Source: Actinacidiphila acididurans (GTDB lineage Bacteria > Actinomycetota > Actinomycetes > Streptomycetales > Streptomycetaceae). Taken from it: a stretch of 64,000 nucleotides of DNA. The stretch spans positions 62,001-126,000 of the forward strand of contig NZ_JADKYB010000020.1 in NCBI RefSeq assembly GCF_016918855.1, written 5' to 3'. The position numbers were made by a program, and so were the translations under genes. The notes beneath the pieces are model-generated. The model saw only the letters and a list, made by a program, of their open reading frames with translations, did not search any database and had not been told where the DNA came from. Each line of letters starts with the position of its first letter. The first letter of the stretch is position 1. Positions 16,256 through 24,813 of the stretch are shown piece by piece.

Positions 16256-16629
16256 CGGTGCCCGACGGCCGAAGGACGGCTGAGGTGAGGGCGGCGGACC
16301 CCGGCCCGACGAAGCCTGGCCTCCGGGGCGCCGGTCTCCGGCGGCAGCGGTCCCGGAGCGGCACAGCCCGGACGCGGCCGGCGGCGACGGGGCATGACCT
16401 GGCCGATGCGGTCCTGGCTTGTCCGGACCGGAACCTTCGTGCGGACTCTGACCGGCCCAGACCCTGGGCGCTGCGGACTCCAGTCAGTGCGGGTCCGGCG
16501 GGTGGGACGCTGACCGGTCCGGACTCTGCCCGATGCCGACCCCGCCCAGTCCAGCCCTGGCCCCTGCGGACCCCGGCCGCTGCGGCCCCTGGCCTGTCCG
16601 GATCCCGACCGACCCGGATCGCGGCCGGT

Positions 16630-16663
16630 GCGGACCCGCCCCCAAAGCAGGAGGCGGGTCCGC
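16630..16663 (-). terminator. Terminator hairpin after tRNA-Leu
   Basis: GCGGACCCGCC and GGCGGGTCCGC form a perfect 11-bp stem with a 12-nt loop, 7 bp beyond the tRNA 3' end. Confidence 0.75.
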
Positions 16664-16669
16664 GGCGCG

Positions 16670-16753
16670 TGCGGCCGGTGGGATTCGAACCCACACGGGG
16701 TTGCCCCCACTGGGACCTAAACCCAGCTCGGCTGCCAGTTACGACACGGCCGC
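16670..16753 (-). tRNA. tRNA-Leu (anticodon TAG)
   Basis: An 84-nt type II tRNA. Acceptor GCGGCCG/CGGCCGC, anticodon stem CTGGG/CCCAG with loop TTTAGGT (anticodon TAG, reads CUA), a long variable arm with GGGG/CCCC stem, and T-arm GTGGGTTCGAATCCCAC. Discriminator A; CCA not encoded. Confidence 0.96.
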
Positions 16754-16761
16754 GCGGTCCG

Positions 16762-17802
16762 TTACATGGTAGCCACCGCTTCCTGTGCGAGCACCCCTCC
16801 GACCCGCCGGGCCGGTGACCTGCCGCGGCCCCATGTCCCGGTGAGCGCGTGGCAGTTGGGGCACAGATACCGCAGGTTCTCCCGCCGGTTGTCCAGCCAG
16901 TCGCCGCTGACGTGGTCGATGTGCAGGGTGAGCGGGCGGCCGCGCCACTGGCCGGTGTTGCCACAGGTCGCACACCGGTACGGGGTCCCCACCTCGGCCA
17001 GTGCCCGGTGCAGGCGGGCCCGGTTGAGGCGGGGCGAGCCCGGCGGCCGCACCACCAGGACCTCCGCCGCGACCGCCCTGGGCGCGGGCAGCGCGACAGT
17101 TCGGCGTGCGGGTCTGGCGAAGTGGCCGGTGTCCACCCCGAGGCGGGCCACCGCCCGGCGCAGCCGGCGGTGGTTGGTGTCGTCCACGGCCAGGCCCAGG
17201 GCGCGTATCGCCTCGGCGTAGCTGGTGACGGCGGGCACGACCGCGCGCAGGGCCGCTTCCGGGACCGGGGCACGGGCGTGGCGGAAGTGGGCGGTGCCGA
17301 TCGCGTGCGCGCGCAGCATCCGGCCGAGCGCCGCGCGGGTCCGTCCGTCGTCGGGCACCCCGAGGGCGCGGGCCACCGCCCGGACGCTGTCGCAACGGGC
17401 AGCGGCAGCCGCGAGTTCGGCCGCGGTGAACGGCAGGACCGGCCCGTCGCGGCCCATCGCGGGGAAGTGGCTGACGTCGATGCCCGCCGCCGCGAGCCTG
17501 CGGCTCAGATGGGAGAGGGTGCCCGGGGCCGGGGTGGCGCCCAGGGCCCGGGCCACGTCGAGCAGGCTGCGCGCGGACGCGGCTGCCTCCGCGAGGGCTT
17601 CGTCGGAGTACGTGCGCCACCCGCGGGCACGGGCGAAGTGACCGGTGTCGAGGCCGAGTTCGGTCACCCGTCGCTGAAGGGCACGCCGCCCGCCGCCGCT
17701 GACGCGCATCCCCAGGGCCCGCATGGCCCCAGCCCACGACGTCGCCCCCGCAACGGCGGCCGCCACCTCCGCACGGTCCAGTTCCATGACCCGCACCCCC
17801 AT
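16762..17802 (-). CDS. HNH endonuclease with four repeated N-terminal modules
   Basis: 346 residues. The C-terminal HNH nuclease (about 270-330) has CATCGNTGQW, LHIDHVSGDWLDNRRENL and CPNCH, giving two CxxC zinc pairs around the HNH core. The first 235 residues are four modules of about 52-57 residues, each with an Ala-rich helix pair, an ALG turn and an ending like LGLDTGHFAR (also AGIDVSHFPA, AIGTAHFRHA, GVDTGHFARP). They resemble tandem helix-turn-helix DNA-reading units. The gene stops 8 bp from tRNA-Leu. Start ambiguous: ATG 17802, or ATG 17787 with GGGGG upstream. Homing, defence or regulatory role unknown. Confidence 0.85.
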   Translation of the reverse strand: MGVRVMELDRAEVAAAVAGATSWAGAMRALGMRVSGGGRRALQRRVTELGLDTGHFARARGWRTYSDEALAEAAASARSLLDVARALGATPAPGTLSHLSRRLAAAGIDVSHFPAMGRDGPVLPFTAAELAAAAARCDSVRAVARALGVPDDGRTRAALGRMLRAHAIGTAHFRHARAPVPEAALRAVVPAVTSYAEAIRALGLAVDDTNHRRLRRAVARLGVDTGHFARPARRTVALPAPRAVAAEVLVVRPPGSPRLNRARLHRALAEVGTPYRCATCGNTGQWRGRPLTLHIDHVSGDWLDNRRENLRYLCPNCHALTGTWGRGRSPARRVGGVLAQEAVATM

Positions 17803-17939
17803 TCGCCATCACGTTCGATTCATCATGGGGTTCAACGACGCCAGCCATGCTCGGTTACGCTCCGAAGCCAGCCGATTTCAGCGGCCTTCGCGGATTCAGC
17901 CCATCCGACCGATCCACTCGGTCCGGCTCACCCGCCCCC

Positions 17940-18407
17940 TCACACCCCCAGATCCCGAATCAGCTTCGCCACATGCCCCGTCGCCTTCACGTTGTAGAAG
18001 GCGTGCGCCACCTTGCCGGACTCGTCGACGATCACGGTGGAGCGGATCACGCCGGTGACGGTCTTGCCGTACATGGTCTTCTCGCCGAACGCGCCGTAGG
18101 CGGTCAGCGTGGCCTTGTCGGGGTCGGCGGCCAGGGTGACCTCGAGGGATTCCTTCTCGCGGAACTTGGCGAGTTTGTCGGGCTTGTCCGGGGAGACGCC
18201 GATCACGTCGTAGCCGGCGCCGGAGAGAAGGTCGAGGTTGTCGGTGAAGTCACAGGCCTGCTTGGTGCAGCCGGGGGTCATGGCGGCAGGGTAGAAGTAG
18301 ACGATCACCTTGCGGCCGCGGTGCGATGACAGGGACACGGGGTTGCCGTCGGCGTCGGGCAGGGTGAAGTCGGGGGCGGTGTCGCCAGGGGCGAGGCGCT
18401 CGGTCAT
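17940..18407 (-). CDS. bcp: Thioredoxin-dependent thiol peroxidase (Bcp-type peroxiredoxin)
   Basis: 155 residues, a full-length atypical 2-Cys peroxiredoxin. The peroxidatic Cys47 sits in YPAAMTPGCT and the resolving Cys52 in the same helix (TKQACDF), the Bcp/PrxQ pattern. VIGVSPDKPDKLAKF, TLAADPD and GVIRSTVIVDESGKV are further family sequence. It reduces hydrogen peroxide and organic peroxides in the cytoplasm with thioredoxin. ATG 18407 starts the family N-terminus; the open frame beyond it is a shadow. Divergent from the DUF3618 gene. Confidence 0.93.
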   Translation of the reverse strand: MTERLAPGDTAPDFTLPDADGNPVSLSSHRGRKVIVYFYPAAMTPGCTKQACDFTDNLDLLSGAGYDVIGVSPDKPDKLAKFREKESLEVTLAADPDKATLTAYGAFGEKTMYGKTVTGVIRSTVIVDESGKVAHAFYNVKATGHVAKLIRDLGV

Positions 18408-18503
18408 CGGTGGCTCCAGGGCAAACGGGGTGCCGACGCGGCGGGGGCCGCGTCGTACTGACAGACTGTCCGAACGGTACCGAATCAGGCGATGGAGGCA
18501 GCG

Positions 18504-18830
18504 GTGGCGGAAGCCAGGACGCCCGCTCAGATCGAGGCGGACATCACCCGCAGGCAGCACGAGCTCGCGGCGACCCTCGACGAGATCGCGGTGCGGGTGC
18601 ACCCGGTGACGATCGCCCGGGACACCAAGGCCAAGGCGGTCTCGGCGCTGGACCGTACCGTGGGCCAGGCGTACGTGGCCGCCAACCGCGCGGTGAGCCG
18701 GGCCCGGGCCCAGTTCGTCACGGAGGAGGGCAAGGCGCGACCCGCCCGTATCGTGCCGGTCGCGGTGCTGGCCGTCGTGGTCCTCGCGGGCGCGGTGGCC
18801 GCGGCCCGGGGACGCCGCCGCTCCCGGTAA
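18504..18830 (+). CDS. DUF3618 small membrane protein
   Basis: 108 residues from the GTG at 18504, chosen because GGAGG ends 5 nt before it; an ATG at 18492 is also in frame. The DUF3618 signature RTPAQIEADITRRQHELAAT with LDEIAVRVHP is at the N-terminus, and one transmembrane helix (RIVPVAVLAVVVLAGAVAAA) followed by a basic tail ends the protein. Function unknown. The GroES-like gene follows after 4 bp, so they share a transcript. Confidence 0.85.
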   Translation: MAEARTPAQIEADITRRQHELAATLDEIAVRVHPVTIARDTKAKAVSALDRTVGQAYVAANRAVSRARAQFVTEEGKARPARIVPVAVLAVVVLAGAVAAARGRRRSR

Positions 18831-18834
18831 CGTC

Positions 18835-19182
18835 GTGACCGTGAGTACCGACAACGAGCACGACAAGCTGCCCATCCGCATGCTGCACGACCGCGTACTC
18901 GTGCGGCAGGACACCGCGGAGGGCGAGCGCCGCAGTGGCGGCGGCATTCTGATCCCGGCCACCGCGGCCGTCGGCAAGCGGCTGGCCTGGGCCGAGGTGG
19001 TCGCCGTGGGTCAGAACGTGCGCACGGTGGAGGTCGGTGACCGGGTGCTGTACGACCCGGAGGACCGCGCCGAGGTCGAGGTGCGGGGTGTGGCGTACGT
19101 CCTGATGCGCGAGCGCGACCTGCACGCGGTGGCCGCCGAGCGGCTCCAGGGCACGGACGACTCCACGGGGCTGTACTTGTGA
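18835..19182 (+). CDS. GroES-like co-chaperone (chaperonin 10 family)
   Basis: 115 residues. RMLHDRVLVRQDTAEGERRS, GGGILIPATA, EVVAVGQNVR, EVGDRVLYDP and YVLMRERDLHAV follow the chaperonin-10 fold with a glycine-containing mobile loop. No groEL neighbour is present, so this is a stand-alone paralogue rather than the main groES. It is coupled to the DUF3618 gene. The start is GTG 18835 or GTG 18841; neither has a good ribosome site. Confidence 0.85.
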   Translation: MTVSTDNEHDKLPIRMLHDRVLVRQDTAEGERRSGGGILIPATAAVGKRLAWAEVVAVGQNVRTVEVGDRVLYDPEDRAEVEVRGVAYVLMRERDLHAVAAERLQGTDDSTGLYL

Positions 19183-19268
19183 CGATGTGAGATCGGTCAC
19201 GCGGGACATCGGCGCCCGGCCCGGATTCGGGCCGGGCGCCGCCGCGTCCAGGGGTACGGCGCCCCGGC

Positions 19269-21635
19269 TCACCCTCCGCCGGACGCGGCCACAGGTGTCC
19301 CCCGGCTCCCCGCCGTACTGCCGCCGGAGCCCGAGCCGGTGGTGGGGCCGGTGCTGGAACCGGCACCGGAAACGGAACCCGGGCCGGAGCCCGCACCCGG
19401 TCCTGAGCTGGGCCCCGATCCGCCGCCACCTGCCGTCGTGCCGCCCACCGGGTTCATCGTGGCGGTGCCGGTCGGGGTGGGCGTCGTTCCGGTCGGAGTC
19501 GCGGTGGTGGTCGGCGCGGTGGTGGACGGCGGCTGGGCCGTGGTGCCGGTCGGGGTCGGCGCGGTGCCGGTGGGCGGCGGAGCTGTGGTGGTCGGCGGCG
19601 GCGCCTGGGTGGTGGTGCTCGGCGTGTCCGACGGGGTGCCGGTGTCGGTGGGCAGTGTGTTCGCGCCGGGCTGGAGTTGCAGGTCGAAGTCCTGCTGGGG
19701 CACACCGTTCAGGGCGTCGGCGGTGTACTGGGCCCAGACCTGGCCGGGCGGCCCACCGCCATTGACGCGGGCGACGCCGAGCGCGTTGTTCAGCGATTCC
19801 TGGGCGCCGGTGTCGGGGTTGAGGCCGAACAGCGCGACCACGGTGGCCAGCTTGGGCGTGTAGCCGGCGAACCAGGCGGCCTTGTCGTCCTCCGCGGTGC
19901 CGGTCTTGGCGGCCGACGGCCAGCCGGAGCCCTGTGCTGCGGTGGCGGTGGCGGTGGGGCTGTCCACCACGCTGCGCAGCACCGAGGTGGTGGTGTCGGC
20001 GGCCCCGCGGGGGATCGCCTGCACCGGGTCGCGCGAGGGCAGCGACAGGTCGTTGCCGTCCTTGTCGACCTTCGTCACCAGGGAGTACGGGATGCGCTTG
20101 CCGTGGTCGGCGAGCGTCGCGTACACCTGCGCCATTTCCAGCGGGCTGGCCCCGAAGGCGCCGAGCGCCATGGCGGGTGTGCTGGGCACGGCAACGGAGT
20201 CGGGCAGGCCCAGGGCGTGCGCGGTCTCGGTGACCTTGCCCGTGCCGACGTCCTGCGCCATCTGCGCGTAGACCGCGTTGACGGACTTGTCCATGGCCTC
20301 GGTGACGGAGATCGGCCCGTACGAGACCTTGTCCTCGTTCTCCGGGGCGTAGCCGACCGGGCCGTTCGGGCCCTGCACCGGGCGCTTGCTGTCGCCGTTG
20401 TAGACCGTGTCCGGGGTGATGGCCTGGCCGTCCTGGGTCTGCGAACTGTGCTGGAGGGCCGACGCGAGTATCACCGGCTTGAAGGTCGAGCCCGGCTGGT
20501 ACGTGGCGTTGGTGGCGCTGCTCACGTACTGCTTGGTGTAGTCGAGGCCGCCGTAGAGGGCGACGACATTGCCGGTGGCCGGGTCGATCGACGCCGCGCC
20601 GGTGCGCACGTAGGAGTCGGCCTTGGTGGTGCCGAGCTTGCTCCAGACGTTGTCCTGGGCGGACTTGACGATGGCGTCCTCGTCGGACTGCTGGATGGTG
20701 GTCGTTATCCGGTAGCCGCCGGCCCGCAGCGCGTCGGCGCTGACGATGTTGTTGTCGGTCAGGTACTTGTTGACCGCTTCGATGATGTAGCCGCGCTGGC
20801 CGGCCTTGCTGGCGGTCGGTTTGGGCTTGCCTATGGTGGGGAACGTGGTGGCGTCGCGCTGGGCCTGGGTGAGCCAGTGCTCCTTGACCATGCCGCCCAG
20901 GACGTAGTTCCAGCGCGCCTTGGCGGCGGGCGCGTTCTCCGGGTGGGCGGCCAGGTCGTACTCGCTGGGGGCGTTGAGCAGCGTCGCCAGGTACGCGCCC
21001 TCGGCGGTGGTCAGGTTCGCGGCGTCCTTGTTGAAATACGCCTGGGAGGCGGCCTCTATGCCGTACGCGTTGCGCCCGTAGTAGCTGGTGTTGAGGTAGC
21101 CCTCGAGGATCTGGTCCTTGGTCTCGTTGCGGTCCAGCTTGATCGAGATGAAGAACTCCTTGAGCTTGCGGGAGACCGTCTGGCTCTGGTTCAGGTAGTA
21201 GTTCTTCACGTACTGCTGGGTGATCGTGGACCCGGACTGGGTGCCCTTGCCGGTGGCGGTGTTCCAGGCGGCGCGCAGCATCGACTTGGGGCTGACCGCG
21301 GACTCGTGGTAGAAGTTCCGGTCCTCCGCGGACAGCACCGCGTACCGGGCGGTCTTGGCGACGTCGCTCAGCGGCACGTTCTGCCGGTTGACCGCGCCGT
21401 CGCGGGTGATCTCGGTCTTGCCGTCGGCGTAGAGGTACACGTTGTTCTGCGCGACCGCCGCCGCGTTGGGGTCGGGGATCGACACCAGGGCGTAGCCGAG
21501 GAAGAAGCCGCCGATCAGCACCAGCAGCACGCCCAGCACGCCGCCGGTCACCATCCGCCAGGTGGGCAGCAGCCGGCGCCACCCGCTCCGGCGGGGCCGG
21601 CCGGCACCGCCCGGACCGCTCTGCACGTCACTCAT
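19269..21635 (-). CDS. Class A penicillin-binding protein (glycosyltransferase/transpeptidase)
   Basis: 788 residues, bitopic membrane protein. A cytoplasmic Arg-rich tail and one helix (MVTGGVLGVLLVLIGGFFLG) precede the GT51 domain with SAEDRNFYHES, GSTITQQYVKNYY, RKLKEFFISIKL and EGYLNTSYYGRNAYGIEAA. The transpeptidase has PGSTFKP (SxxK serine), SVN (SxN) and KTGTA. The last 140 residues are a Thr/Pro- then Gly/Ser-rich low-complexity tail, probably reaching through the wall. It polymerises and cross-links peptidoglycan. ATG 21635 begins the family N-terminus; GAGGAG is 12 nt upstream. Frame upstream to 21737 judged non-coding. Confidence 0.93.
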   Translation of the reverse strand: MSDVQSGPGGAGRPRRSGWRRLLPTWRMVTGGVLGVLLVLIGGFFLGYALVSIPDPNAAAVAQNNVYLYADGKTEITRDGAVNRQNVPLSDVAKTARYAVLSAEDRNFYHESAVSPKSMLRAAWNTATGKGTQSGSTITQQYVKNYYLNQSQTVSRKLKEFFISIKLDRNETKDQILEGYLNTSYYGRNAYGIEAASQAYFNKDAANLTTAEGAYLATLLNAPSEYDLAAHPENAPAAKARWNYVLGGMVKEHWLTQAQRDATTFPTIGKPKPTASKAGQRGYIIEAVNKYLTDNNIVSADALRAGGYRITTTIQQSDEDAIVKSAQDNVWSKLGTTKADSYVRTGAASIDPATGNVVALYGGLDYTKQYVSSATNATYQPGSTFKPVILASALQHSSQTQDGQAITPDTVYNGDSKRPVQGPNGPVGYAPENEDKVSYGPISVTEAMDKSVNAVYAQMAQDVGTGKVTETAHALGLPDSVAVPSTPAMALGAFGASPLEMAQVYATLADHGKRIPYSLVTKVDKDGNDLSLPSRDPVQAIPRGAADTTTSVLRSVVDSPTATATAAQGSGWPSAAKTGTAEDDKAAWFAGYTPKLATVVALFGLNPDTGAQESLNNALGVARVNGGGPPGQVWAQYTADALNGVPQQDFDLQLQPGANTLPTDTGTPSDTPSTTTQAPPPTTTAPPPTGTAPTPTGTTAQPPSTTAPTTTATPTGTTPTPTGTATMNPVGGTTAGGGGSGPSSGPGAGSGPGSVSGAGSSTGPTTGSGSGGSTAGSRGTPVAASGGG

Positions 21636-21913
21636 GTCCTGTGGGACTCCTCGGCCGCCGCCGGGGTTGACCCGCGGCGGCACATCATGCATCAAATCGT
21701 TACGTAGGCTCCCGTACGGGCACGTAGTCCTCTCCACACTCTCGCATCACTGGTAAGCCGCGGATCAGCGCGACGCATCCGTGACAGGTCTGTGACAGGC
21801 CGGACGGCGCACCCCGGCCGCCCGATCGGGTGGAAAACCACTGGTGGTTGGCGGCCGCGGCGCACTACGCTCGGCGGCTTGTGTGCCGGGCGGACGTGAG
21901 GGGGTTCACACCG

Positions 21914-22840
21914 ATGAGGGCCGTTTCCGGCGAGATGTCCGGCGGGACGTCCGACGAAGGCTCCGGCGAGGGTTCGCAGGACGGCTCCGGGAAGGAGCCC
22001 GGCCGGCGGTCCGGCGGGCGCGACGACGTTCCTGGCCGCAGGTCGCTGTACGCGGCGGTCGCTGTCCGCGGCTTCCGGCGCTGGGCGACGTACCGCACGG
22101 CGACGGCGGCCGGCGTCTTCACCAATACGGTCTTCGGCTTGATCGTCTCGTACAGCTATGTCGCACTGTGGGCCCAGCGCCCGCACCTGGGCGGCTACAG
22201 CCAGTCGCAGGCGCTCACCTATGTGTGGATCGGGCAGGCGCTGCTGATGACGATGTGCCTGATGGGCGGCGGGTTCGAGGACGAGCTGATGGAGCGGATC
22301 CGGTCCGGCGACATCGCCGTCGACCTGTACCGGCCGGCCGATCTGCAGGGCTGGTGGCTGTCCGCGGACCTGGGACGGGCCGTCTTCCACCTGCTCGGGC
22401 GCGGGGTCGTGCCCATGGTGTGCGGCGCGCTCGTCTTCCCGCTGGCGCTGCCCGGCGACGCGGTGACCTGGCTGCTGTTTCTCGCCGCAGTGGTGCTCGG
22501 CGCGGTGGTGAGCTTCGCGGTGCGCTTCCTGGTGGCGCTGAGCGCCTTCTGGCTGCTGGACGGCGCCGGGGTGAGCCAGGTGGTGTGGCTGGCCGGGCTG
22601 TTCTTCTCCGGGATGCTGCTGCCGCTGACCGTCTTCCCCGGCTGGCTGGGCGGCCTGGCCCAGGCGCTGCCCTGGGCGGCGATGCTCCAGGTGCCGGCCG
22701 ACGTGCTGCTGCGCCGGCACCGGGGCCTGGCCGTGCTGCCGCCGCTCGCCCTCCAGGCCGCCTGGGCGCTGGCGCTGCTGGCCGCGGGCCGGGCGCTGCA
22801 GGCCGTCGCGGCCCGCCGGGTGGTGGTGCACGGTGGGTGA
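21914..22840 (+). CDS. ABC-2 type transporter permease (first subunit)
   Basis: 308 residues. After a Gly/Ser-rich N-terminus (SGEMSGGTSDEGSGEGSQDG) there are about six hydrophobic helices, including VFTNTVFGLIVSYSYVALW, QALLMTMCLMGG, WLLFLAAVVLGAVVSFAVRF and VVWLAGLFFSGMLLPLTVFP. It resembles the permease of the ABC-2 exporters encoded as two permeases plus one ATPase. ATG 21914 follows GAGGGG. The second permease overlaps its end by 8 nt, and the ATPase follows, forming one operon. Confidence 0.87.
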   Translation: MRAVSGEMSGGTSDEGSGEGSQDGSGKEPGRRSGGRDDVPGRRSLYAAVAVRGFRRWATYRTATAAGVFTNTVFGLIVSYSYVALWAQRPHLGGYSQSQALTYVWIGQALLMTMCLMGGGFEDELMERIRSGDIAVDLYRPADLQGWWLSADLGRAVFHLLGRGVVPMVCGALVFPLALPGDAVTWLLFLAAVVLGAVVSFAVRFLVALSAFWLLDGAGVSQVVWLAGLFFSGMLLPLTVFPGWLGGLAQALPWAAMLQVPADVLLRRHRGLAVLPPLALQAAWALALLAAGRALQAVAARRVVVHGG

Positions 22841-23786
22841 GTACGGTGCGGTCGACGCGCACGGTGCGGCCGGCGAACCCGGCGCCGTGGGCGCGGGGAA
22901 CGACGCCCATATGCCCGGCGCCATGGACGCGGGATACGACACCCACGTACGCGACACCGTGGGCGCGGGTTCGGTGGCGGCCGTCGCCGAGGCGCTGCGC
23001 GCGTACCGGCTGATCGTGGCGATGTGGGTGCGCTCCACCATGGCCTACCGCGCCTCCTTCGTCCTGACCGCGCTCGGCAACTTCGCCGCCACCGCGCTGG
23101 ACTTCGTCACGATCGTGCTGATGTTCTCCCACATCACCACGCTCGGCGGATTCACACTCCCCGAGGTGGCCTTCCTCTACGGCACCACGAGCACCGCCTT
23201 CGGGGCCGCGGACCTGCTGCTGGGCTCGATGGACCGGCTGGGCCGGCGGGTGCGCGACGGCACCCTGGACACGCTGCTGCTGCGCCCGGTGCCGGTCCTG
23301 GTCCAGGTCGCCGCCGACCGGTTCGCGCTGCGCCGGTTCGGCCGGATCCTCCAGGGCGCCTTGGTGCTGGCCTGGTCGCTGGCCCGGGTGGACGTGGCCT
23401 GGACCCCGGCGAAAGTGCTGCTGGTGCCGCTGATGCTGGTCGGCGGCACGGCCATCTTCGGCGCGGTGTTCGTGTGCGGCGCGGCCTTCCAGTTCCGCGC
23501 GGGCGACGCCTCGGAACTGCAGAACTCCGTGACGTACGGCGGCAACACCATGCTCCAGTACCCGCCCGGGGTCTTCGCCCGCGAACTCGTCCGCGGCGTC
23601 ACCTTCGTGGTGCCGCTGGCCTTCGTGAACTGGCTGCCGGCCCTGCACATCCTGGGCCGCCCCGACCCGGTCGGCCTGCCCGGCTGGGTGGCCTTCTGCT
23701 CCCCGCTCGTCGCCCTGCTGTGCTGCGCGGTGGCCGGCGCGGCCTGGCGGGCGGGCCTTCGTTCGTACCGCAGCACAGGGAGTTGA
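22833..23786 (+). CDS. ABC-2 type transporter permease (second subunit)
   Basis: 317 residues from GTG 22833, overlapping the previous gene by 8 nt. The N-terminal 45 residues are an odd Gly/Ala/Asp segment with internal near-repeats (GAVGAGNDAHMPGAMDAGYD). Helices then follow: FVLTALGNFAATALDFVTIV, VLLVPLMLVGGTAIFGAVF, VVPLAFVNWLPALHIL and CSPLVALLCCAVAGA. RVRDGTLDTLLLRPVP is the conserved cytoplasmic loop of this family. It pairs with the first permease and the ATPase at 23793. Confidence 0.87.
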   Translation: MGEYGAVDAHGAAGEPGAVGAGNDAHMPGAMDAGYDTHVRDTVGAGSVAAVAEALRAYRLIVAMWVRSTMAYRASFVLTALGNFAATALDFVTIVLMFSHITTLGGFTLPEVAFLYGTTSTAFGAADLLLGSMDRLGRRVRDGTLDTLLLRPVPVLVQVAADRFALRRFGRILQGALVLAWSLARVDVAWTPAKVLLVPLMLVGGTAIFGAVFVCGAAFQFRAGDASELQNSVTYGGNTMLQYPPGVFARELVRGVTFVVPLAFVNWLPALHILGRPDPVGLPGWVAFCSPLVALLCCAVAGAAWRAGLRSYRSTGS

Positions 23787-23792
23787 CGCACA

Positions 23793-24803
23793 GTGGAGCG
23801 CGCAGGAGACGCGGCGGGCACGGAACACGCCCCCGATTCGGCGGCCGAACCGGTCATCGAACTGGAGGGCGTGGCCAAGGTGTTCGACGTACGCCACCGG
23901 GCCGGCCGGGGGCTGCGGCGGGAACGCCGCGAAGTGCGGGCGGTGGACGGCCTGACCTTCACCGTGCCGCGCGGCGAGGTCGTCGGCTACATCGGGCCCA
24001 ACGGTGCCGGAAAGTCCACCACCATCAAGATGCTGACCGGCATCCTCAACCCCAGCGCCGGCCGGATCCGGATCTGCGGCATCGACCCGACCCGCGAACG
24101 CACCCGCCTGGCCCGCCGGATCGGCGTCGTCTTCGGGCAGCGCACCACACTGTGGTGGGACCTGCCGCTGCGCGACTCGTACGAACTGGTGCGCAGGATG
24201 TACCGGATCGGGACCGCCCGCTACGAGGCGAACCTGGCGCGTTGCGTCGAACTGCTGGACCTTTCCGCGCTGCTGGACGTGCCGGTACGGCAGCTCTCGC
24301 TGGGCCAGCGGATGCGCGGCGACATCGCGGCGGCCCTCCTGCACGACCCCGAGGTCCTCTACCTGGACGAGCCCACCATCGGGCTGGACGTGATCAGCAA
24401 GTCCCGGGTGCGCGACTTCCTGCGCACGGTCAACGCCGAGCGGTCCACCACCGTGCTGCTCACCACGCACGACCTGACCGACATCGAGACTCTGTGCCGC
24501 CGCGTCATGGTCATCGACCACGGCCGCCTGATGTACGACGGCGGCCTCGCCGGCCTGCACGCGGTCGGCGAGAGCGAGCGCACCCTGGTCGCCGACTTCG
24601 CCCACGAACTGGCCCCGGTCACCGTCGAGGGCGCACGCTTCGTCCGCGCCGAGGGCCCCCGTCAGTGGCTCGCCTTCCCCGCCGCCGCCTCCGCGGCCCC
24701 TCTGGTCGCCGCCCTCGCCGCGCGCTACCCCCTGGTCGACCTGTCGGTCCGTGAGCCGGCGATCGAGGACGTGATCGCGCGGATGTACGGGCAGCCGGGG
24801 TGA
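23793..24803 (+). CDS. ABC transporter ATP-binding protein
   Basis: 336 residues. Walker A GPNGAGKSTT, Q-loop GQRTTLWWDLPL, signature LSLGQRMRGD, Walker B VLYLDEPTIGLD and H-loop LLTTHDLTD are all intact. The C-terminal 80 residues form the extra domain of DrrA/NatA-type exporters. GTG 23793 lies 6 bp after the upstream stop. Its last residues, LSVREPAIEDVIARMYGQPG, recur as a detached fragment at 16175-16255. The transported substrate is unknown; no drug gene is adjacent. Convergent with rdgB, with 10 bp between stops. Confidence 0.92.
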   Translation: MERAGDAAGTEHAPDSAAEPVIELEGVAKVFDVRHRAGRGLRRERREVRAVDGLTFTVPRGEVVGYIGPNGAGKSTTIKMLTGILNPSAGRIRICGIDPTRERTRLARRIGVVFGQRTTLWWDLPLRDSYELVRRMYRIGTARYEANLARCVELLDLSALLDVPVRQLSLGQRMRGDIAAALLHDPEVLYLDEPTIGLDVISKSRVRDFLRTVNAERSTTVLLTTHDLTDIETLCRRVMVIDHGRLMYDGGLAGLHAVGESERTLVADFAHELAPVTVEGARFVRAEGPRQWLAFPAAASAAPLVAALAARYPLVDLSVREPAIEDVIARMYGQPG

Positions 24804-24813
24804 GGGAAGCCGC

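Larger units (their letters stand above)
16128..16669. other. Non-coding 540-bp interval upstream of tRNA-Leu 3' end
   Basis: No intact gene. It contains the ABC-ATPase tail fragment (16175-16255), about seven degenerate copies of a TGCGGAC(C/T)C-like word between 16440 and 16640, and the tRNA terminator hairpin. The longest open frames here are Arg/Pro-rich and have no family sequence. Confidence 0.6.

Noticed and set aside
19187-19765. Plus-strand Arg/Trp-rich ORF opposite the PBP tail
   Set aside because: It is antisense to the low-complexity Thr/Pro/Gly tail of the penicillin-binding protein.
21914-24803. An antibiotic or secondary-metabolite export locus
   Set aside because: The ABC-2 exporter stands alone; no biosynthetic or resistance genes are nearby.
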